Shown: positions 6,032 through 9,361 of the stretch, piece by piece
Position numbering within the stretch: position 1 is the first letter of the stretch
Layout of the letters: every line of letters starts with the position of its first letter
Assembly: GCA_021799405.1 (NCBI GenBank)
Contig: JAJZAL010000204.1
Span: 1-9,361 of the forward strand
Source: Acidobacteriota bacterium
GTDB lineage: Bacteria; Acidobacteriota; Terriglobia; Terriglobales; Acidobacteriaceae
Direction of reading: 5' to 3'
DNA length: 9,361 nt
Made by a program: the position numbers and the translations under genes
Notes under the pieces: generated by a model
What the model saw: the letters and a program-made list of their open reading frames with translations, nothing else
Database searches by the model: none
What the model was told of the DNA's origin: nothing

Positions 6032-9000
6032 ATGAGGCAGCTCATTGGTAGGATCTTTCACGCCGGCAAGCGAGCGGCCGGCATGAAGCTTGAGACGCCA
6101 TTCGGACGCAAGCACGGGAACGGGCTTTCATGCGCGTGCTTCATATGGTTCCTATGCGCCGCGCTGCTGACGGCAGGTCTGCTGCAGGCACAAGTGCAGA
6201 ACGGGACAATTTTGGGCACGGTGACAGACCCTGCGGGAAAGGTGGTTCCGGATGCCAGTGTGACGTTGAACCAGGCGGCCACCGGACTGACACTACACGG
6301 ACAGACGAACAACGCGGGGCAATACACCTTTCCTCAGTTGCTGCCGGGCCAATACACTGTGTCGGTGGAAAAGCGGGGATTCCAGAAGTCGGTGACCTCG
6401 CTCACGCTGACGGTGGGCCAGGTTGCAGAGGTAGACGTCGCCTTGTCGGTCGGGCGGGAGAGTGAAACAGTTACCGTGCAGGGGGAGGCCGCTGGAGCGC
6501 TGGATACGCAGACTTCGAATCTGGACTACACGGTTCAGTCACGGCAAGTGAGTGATCTGCCTCTGAATGGGCGCAATCCCTATGGGTTGGCGATCTTGTC
6601 GCCGGGCATTGCGGCAGGCCAGTATTTTGGTGTGGGAGTCGCTGTGGCCCGCGGAGCGGTGGTTGCGGCGGCCACGAACAACTTTCAATCAAACGGCGGA
6701 ATCGGCGGATCGAATGAGGTGCTGCTCGATGGTGTTTCGATCGTGGTCTGCTGTCAAGGCCAGCCGGCCGTCACGCCCTCAGTAGAAGCAGTCAGCCAAT
6801 TCAAGGTCGTCACATCCGATCCGCCGGCCCAGTATGGCATGACCAGCGGCGCGGTGCTGAACATCGTGACCAAGTCCGGGACGAATCAGTTGCACGGAAG
6901 CGTCTACGATTTTCTTCGCAACGATAAGCTCGATGCCGCCAACTTTTTCACTAAGCGCAGCGGTGTCTATCCCTATCCCGGGATTAACGATTTTCGTCCG
7001 CCCCATCGCTCGAACCAATTTGGCGCCTTTGTCGGTGGGCCGGTCTACCTGCCGCGGATGTATAACGGCAGAGACAAGACATTCTTCACCTTCGGATATG
7101 AAGGCATCAGAAATTTAGCTCCCACTGTCAGTCTGCTTACGGTTCCGACGGCACTCATGCGGCAAGGCATCTTTACGGAAGCGCCAACCGTGGTTTATGA
7201 CCCCAACTCTTACAATTCCACGACCGGCCAAAGATCGCCTATTCCGGCGGCTACATGTAACGGCACCGCTTATCCTGCCGGATACTGCATTCCCGCAAGC
7301 TCCTTCAATCCGGTAGCGAAATCTCTTCTGTCGTTTTTCCCGGCGCCCAATACGCCGGGAATTGTCAATAACTACAGTAGCGTCCAGACCATTACTGACA
7401 CGGACAACCAGTTCAACTTTCGCGTCGATCATAACTTTTCAGACAAGCAGCGAGCTTTCATCCGGGGTACTCGCGATACGAACGGCCACTTGAATTACTC
7501 ACCCTTTTTCAACACAGTGGACGCTCCAAGCGGCTGGCAACAGCACCTTACCGCGTATCTGTTTGCCGCGGAAGATATCTGGACGCTATCGCCCTCCACC
7601 TTGGTGCAGTTCAGCTATGGCTTCGCGCGTCAGACCAATTATCAGCTGGGCAACAACTTCTACATGTACGATGCATCCAAATACGGCTTTTCCAGTCAAT
7701 TTACATCGCAGCAGCAAGTCCCCGGCCTGCCGTTTATCGCCTTTAGCGGCCTGCAATCGCTCGGCTTCTCCAGCAGCTTTAACCTGTGGGCGCATTATAC
7801 CCACTCGTTGAATGCCAGTGTTATGCTTCAGCGCGGCAAGCATAACATCGCTATGGGATACAATGGCCGGCTGATTCTGGAAAATCAGTTGGGTCTTGGA
7901 GGTCCGACTGGTAACTTCACTTTCAACACGCAGTACACGGGTGGCCCAACACCGAATTCTCCGTTGCCTTCGGGGCAAAGCCCCTTCGACTCGTGGGCTT
8001 CCTTCCTGCTTGGCTATCCCGGCGCCGGCAATATCGTCCGTCAGGAAACCGTGGCATTCAACCAATGGGTGAACGGGCTGTATATTCAGGACGACTGGCG
8101 CTTATTGCAGAATCTGACGTTGAATCTGGGGTTGCGGTGGGATGTTGAGACGGGCTTCGCGGAGCGCTACAATCGCTGGGCCGATTTCAGTCCGAATGTC
8201 ATCAATCCGCTCTCGGCCTCGATTGGATTCAATATTCGCGGAGGAGCGCAGTTTCTGGGGGCTAACGGCAACCCCTCGCGCACTTCACCGACCTACTACC
8301 ACGAAGTTGCGCCACGTCTCGGCTTCTCGTACGGGATCACACCGGACACGGTAGTCCGCGGCGGTTATGGGATCCTCTTTTTGCCCATCTCGGAACGCGG
8401 CTTTGGTGATCCGAATATCGGATTCACGCAGTCAACGAGCATCCCGACCAGCGCCAGCGGATTTACACCCGCAGTTACGATCGACAATCCATTCCCGTCT
8501 GGAGTCGCGCTGCCGGCAGGTGCGGCCGCTGGTGCGGGCGTCAGTTCTGGATCGACGATCTCAGGATTTCGCTACGACAATCCGCTCTCGTATCAACAGC
8601 AGTGGAATTTAGGTGTCCAGCGCAACCTGGGAAGAGGCATGGTCGCGCAGGTGAATTATGTCGGCGGCCACGGCGTCAAACTTCCCATGAACATTCGCCT
8701 CAATGATCTGCAGCCGGCTTATTTCGGCGCTCCAGGCAGTTCGGCGCAGGTCTCTTATCTGGAAGCGCAGGTGACCAATCCCTTTTATGGAGCCTCCGGC
8801 CTTGCTCCCGGGTCACTGCTTTCAAAGCCGACCGTGCAGCGTGTCCAGTTGCTCACCGCGTTTCCGCAGTACACTGGCGGCGCGATCAGCGGCATTCAGA
8901 ATGGCTCCGTGGGTGTCGCCTACTGGGATCAGGGATCTACGACGTACAACGCGCTGCAGGCAACGTGGCTTATGAATCATTCCGGAGGGTTCAACGGCTC

Positions 9001-9361
9001 CGTGTCGTATATCTGGTCCAAGCTGCTGGGCAATGTCAGCGATCTCACCAATGGATTCCTGAACCCCACCGGAAACCCAGGAATCCAGGATTACTACTTC
9101 CTGCATCAGTACGAGCACTCGAATCTTGCCTCGGACATTCCGCAGCACATCATCGGAACGGCCACCTGGCCTGTCCCTGTCGGCCGTGGCAAACCGTACG
9201 GCGCCAATATGCCGGGCTGGGCCAATCAAGCCGCCGGCGGCTGGACACTGACCGCGATCATTCAGATATCCTCCGGCTTTCCGGCAGGCATGGGTGTAAG
9301 CGGCGCGCCGGCCTTTGCCGGTACGCGCCCGGTCTATGTTCCGGGACAGAATCCGCTTACC
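6032..9361 (+). CDS. Oar-type TonB-dependent receptor with carboxypeptidase-regulatory-like domain (3' end beyond window)
   Basis: This is an outer-membrane barrel protein that would import or bind a large substrate, such as a glycan fragment or metal chelate, using energy from TonB. The substrate is not readable. The frame is open for 1110 codons to the last base, so the end of the barrel is missing. Residues 1-53 are a signal peptide with a long 30-residue charged leader, a hydrophobic core at 35-50 and a likely cut after LQA (51-53). A CarboxypepD_reg-like beta-sandwich spans about 57-140 (TVTDPAGKVVPDASV, GQYTFPQLLPGQYTV). The plug spans about 145-290 with LPLNGRNPYGLAILSPG, LLDGVSI and LNIVTKSGTNQLHGS. 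The barrel begins with FLRNDKLDAANFF and GGPVYLPRMYNGRDKTFF. Two oddities are vicinal Cys240-Cys241 in the plug and the pair Cys409/Cys419. ATG 6032 is chosen because AGGAGG lies 7 bases before it; Met18 at 6083 has no such site. The gene is divergent from the VOC gene. Confidence 0.93.
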   Translation, partial: MRQLIGRIFHAGKRAAGMKLETPFGRKHGNGLSCACFIWFLCAALLTAGLLQAQVQNGTILGTVTDPAGKVVPDASVTLNQAATGLTLHGQTNNAGQYTFPQLLPGQYTVSVEKRGFQKSVTSLTLTVGQVAEVDVALSVGRESETVTVQGEAAGALDTQTSNLDYTVQSRQVSDLPLNGRNPYGLAILSPGIAAGQYFGVGVAVARGAVVAAATNNFQSNGGIGGSNEVLLDGVSIVVCCQGQPAVTPSVEAVSQFKVVTSDPPAQYGMTSGAVLNIVTKSGTNQLHGSVYDFLRNDKLDAANFFTKRSGVYPYPGINDFRPPHRSNQFGAFVGGPVYLPRMYNGRDKTFFTFGYEGIRNLAPTVSLLTVPTALMRQGIFTEAPTVVYDPNSYNSTTGQRSPIPAATCNGTAYPAGYCIPASSFNPVAKSLLSFFPAPNTPGIVNNYSSVQTITDTDNQFNFRVDHNFSDKQRAFIRGTRDTNGHLNYSPFFNTVDAPSGWQQHLTAYLFAAEDIWTLSPSTLVQFSYGFARQTNYQLGNNFYMYDASKYGFSSQFTSQQQVPGLPFIAFSGLQSLGFSSSFNLWAHYTHSLNASVMLQRGKHNIAMGYNGRLILENQLGLGGPTGNFTFNTQYTGGPTPNSPLPSGQSPFDSWASFLLGYPGAGNIVRQETVAFNQWVNGLYIQDDWRLLQNLTLNLGLRWDVETGFAERYNRWADFSPNVINPLSASIGFNIRGGAQFLGANGNPSRTSPTYYHEVAPRLGFSYGITPDTVVRGGYGILFLPISERGFGDPNIGFTQSTSIPTSASGFTPAVTIDNPFPSGVALPAGAAAGAGVSSGSTISGFRYDNPLSYQQQWNLGVQRNLGRGMVAQVNYVGGHGVKLPMNIRLNDLQPAYFGAPGSSAQVSYLEAQVTNPFYGASGLAPGSLLSKPTVQRVQLLTAFPQYTGGAISGIQNGSVGVAYWDQGSTTYNALQATWLMNHSGGFNGSVSYIWSKLLGNVSDLTNGFLNPTGNPGIQDYYFLHQYEHSNLASDIPQHIIGTATWPVPVGRGKPYGANMPGWANQAAGGWTLTAIIQISSGFPAGMGVSGAPAFAGTRPVYVPGQNPLT

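Overview
The window looks like ordinary chromosomal DNA from an acidobacterium, most likely class Terriglobia. The reasons are a very large Oar-type TonB-dependent receptor with an N-terminal carboxypeptidase-regulatory-like domain (a family heavily expanded in that phylum), a secreted protein ending in a lectin-like beta-sandwich module that I associate with acidobacterial proteins, and moderately high GC. This placement is inference from protein style; there is no rRNA or other marker gene here.

Layout: (1) bases 1-119 are a leader with a good ribosome binding site. (2) Bases 120-1727 (+) encode malate synthase A, the second enzyme of the glyoxylate shunt. (3) Bases 1728-1935 separate two convergent genes and hold a weak terminator candidate and a long imperfect hairpin. 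(4) Bases 1936-3645 (-) encode an LctP/LldP-family lactate/glycolate permease. (5) A 143-base gap with several short perfect dyads separates it from (6) bases 3789-5348 (-), an exported protein with two tandem VOC (glyoxalase-fold) domains and a C-terminal beta-sandwich. (7) A 683-base divergent intergenic region contains two abutting dyads on the VOC side, then a strong sigma70-like promoter and a roughly 285-base leader with several stem-loops. (8) Bases 6032-9361 (+) are the first 1110 codons of the TonB-dependent receptor, still open at the window edge.

How the genes may work together: malate synthase consumes glyoxylate, and LctP-family permeases carry lactate and, in some members, glycolate, which is oxidised to glyoxylate. 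The pair could therefore support growth on two-carbon or 2-hydroxy acids. They are convergent and not in one operon, so the link is suggestive only. The VOC gene and the permease are co-directional and could share a transcript. The receptor is divergently oriented from the VOC gene, and its ligand cannot be read from sequence.

I see no RNA gene, CRISPR array, insertion sequence, phage or defence gene, and no convincing new multi-gene system. The most interesting items are the exported VOC-VOC-lectin-like fusion, with one apparently intact and one degraded metal site, and the structured regulatory DNA between that gene and the receptor.
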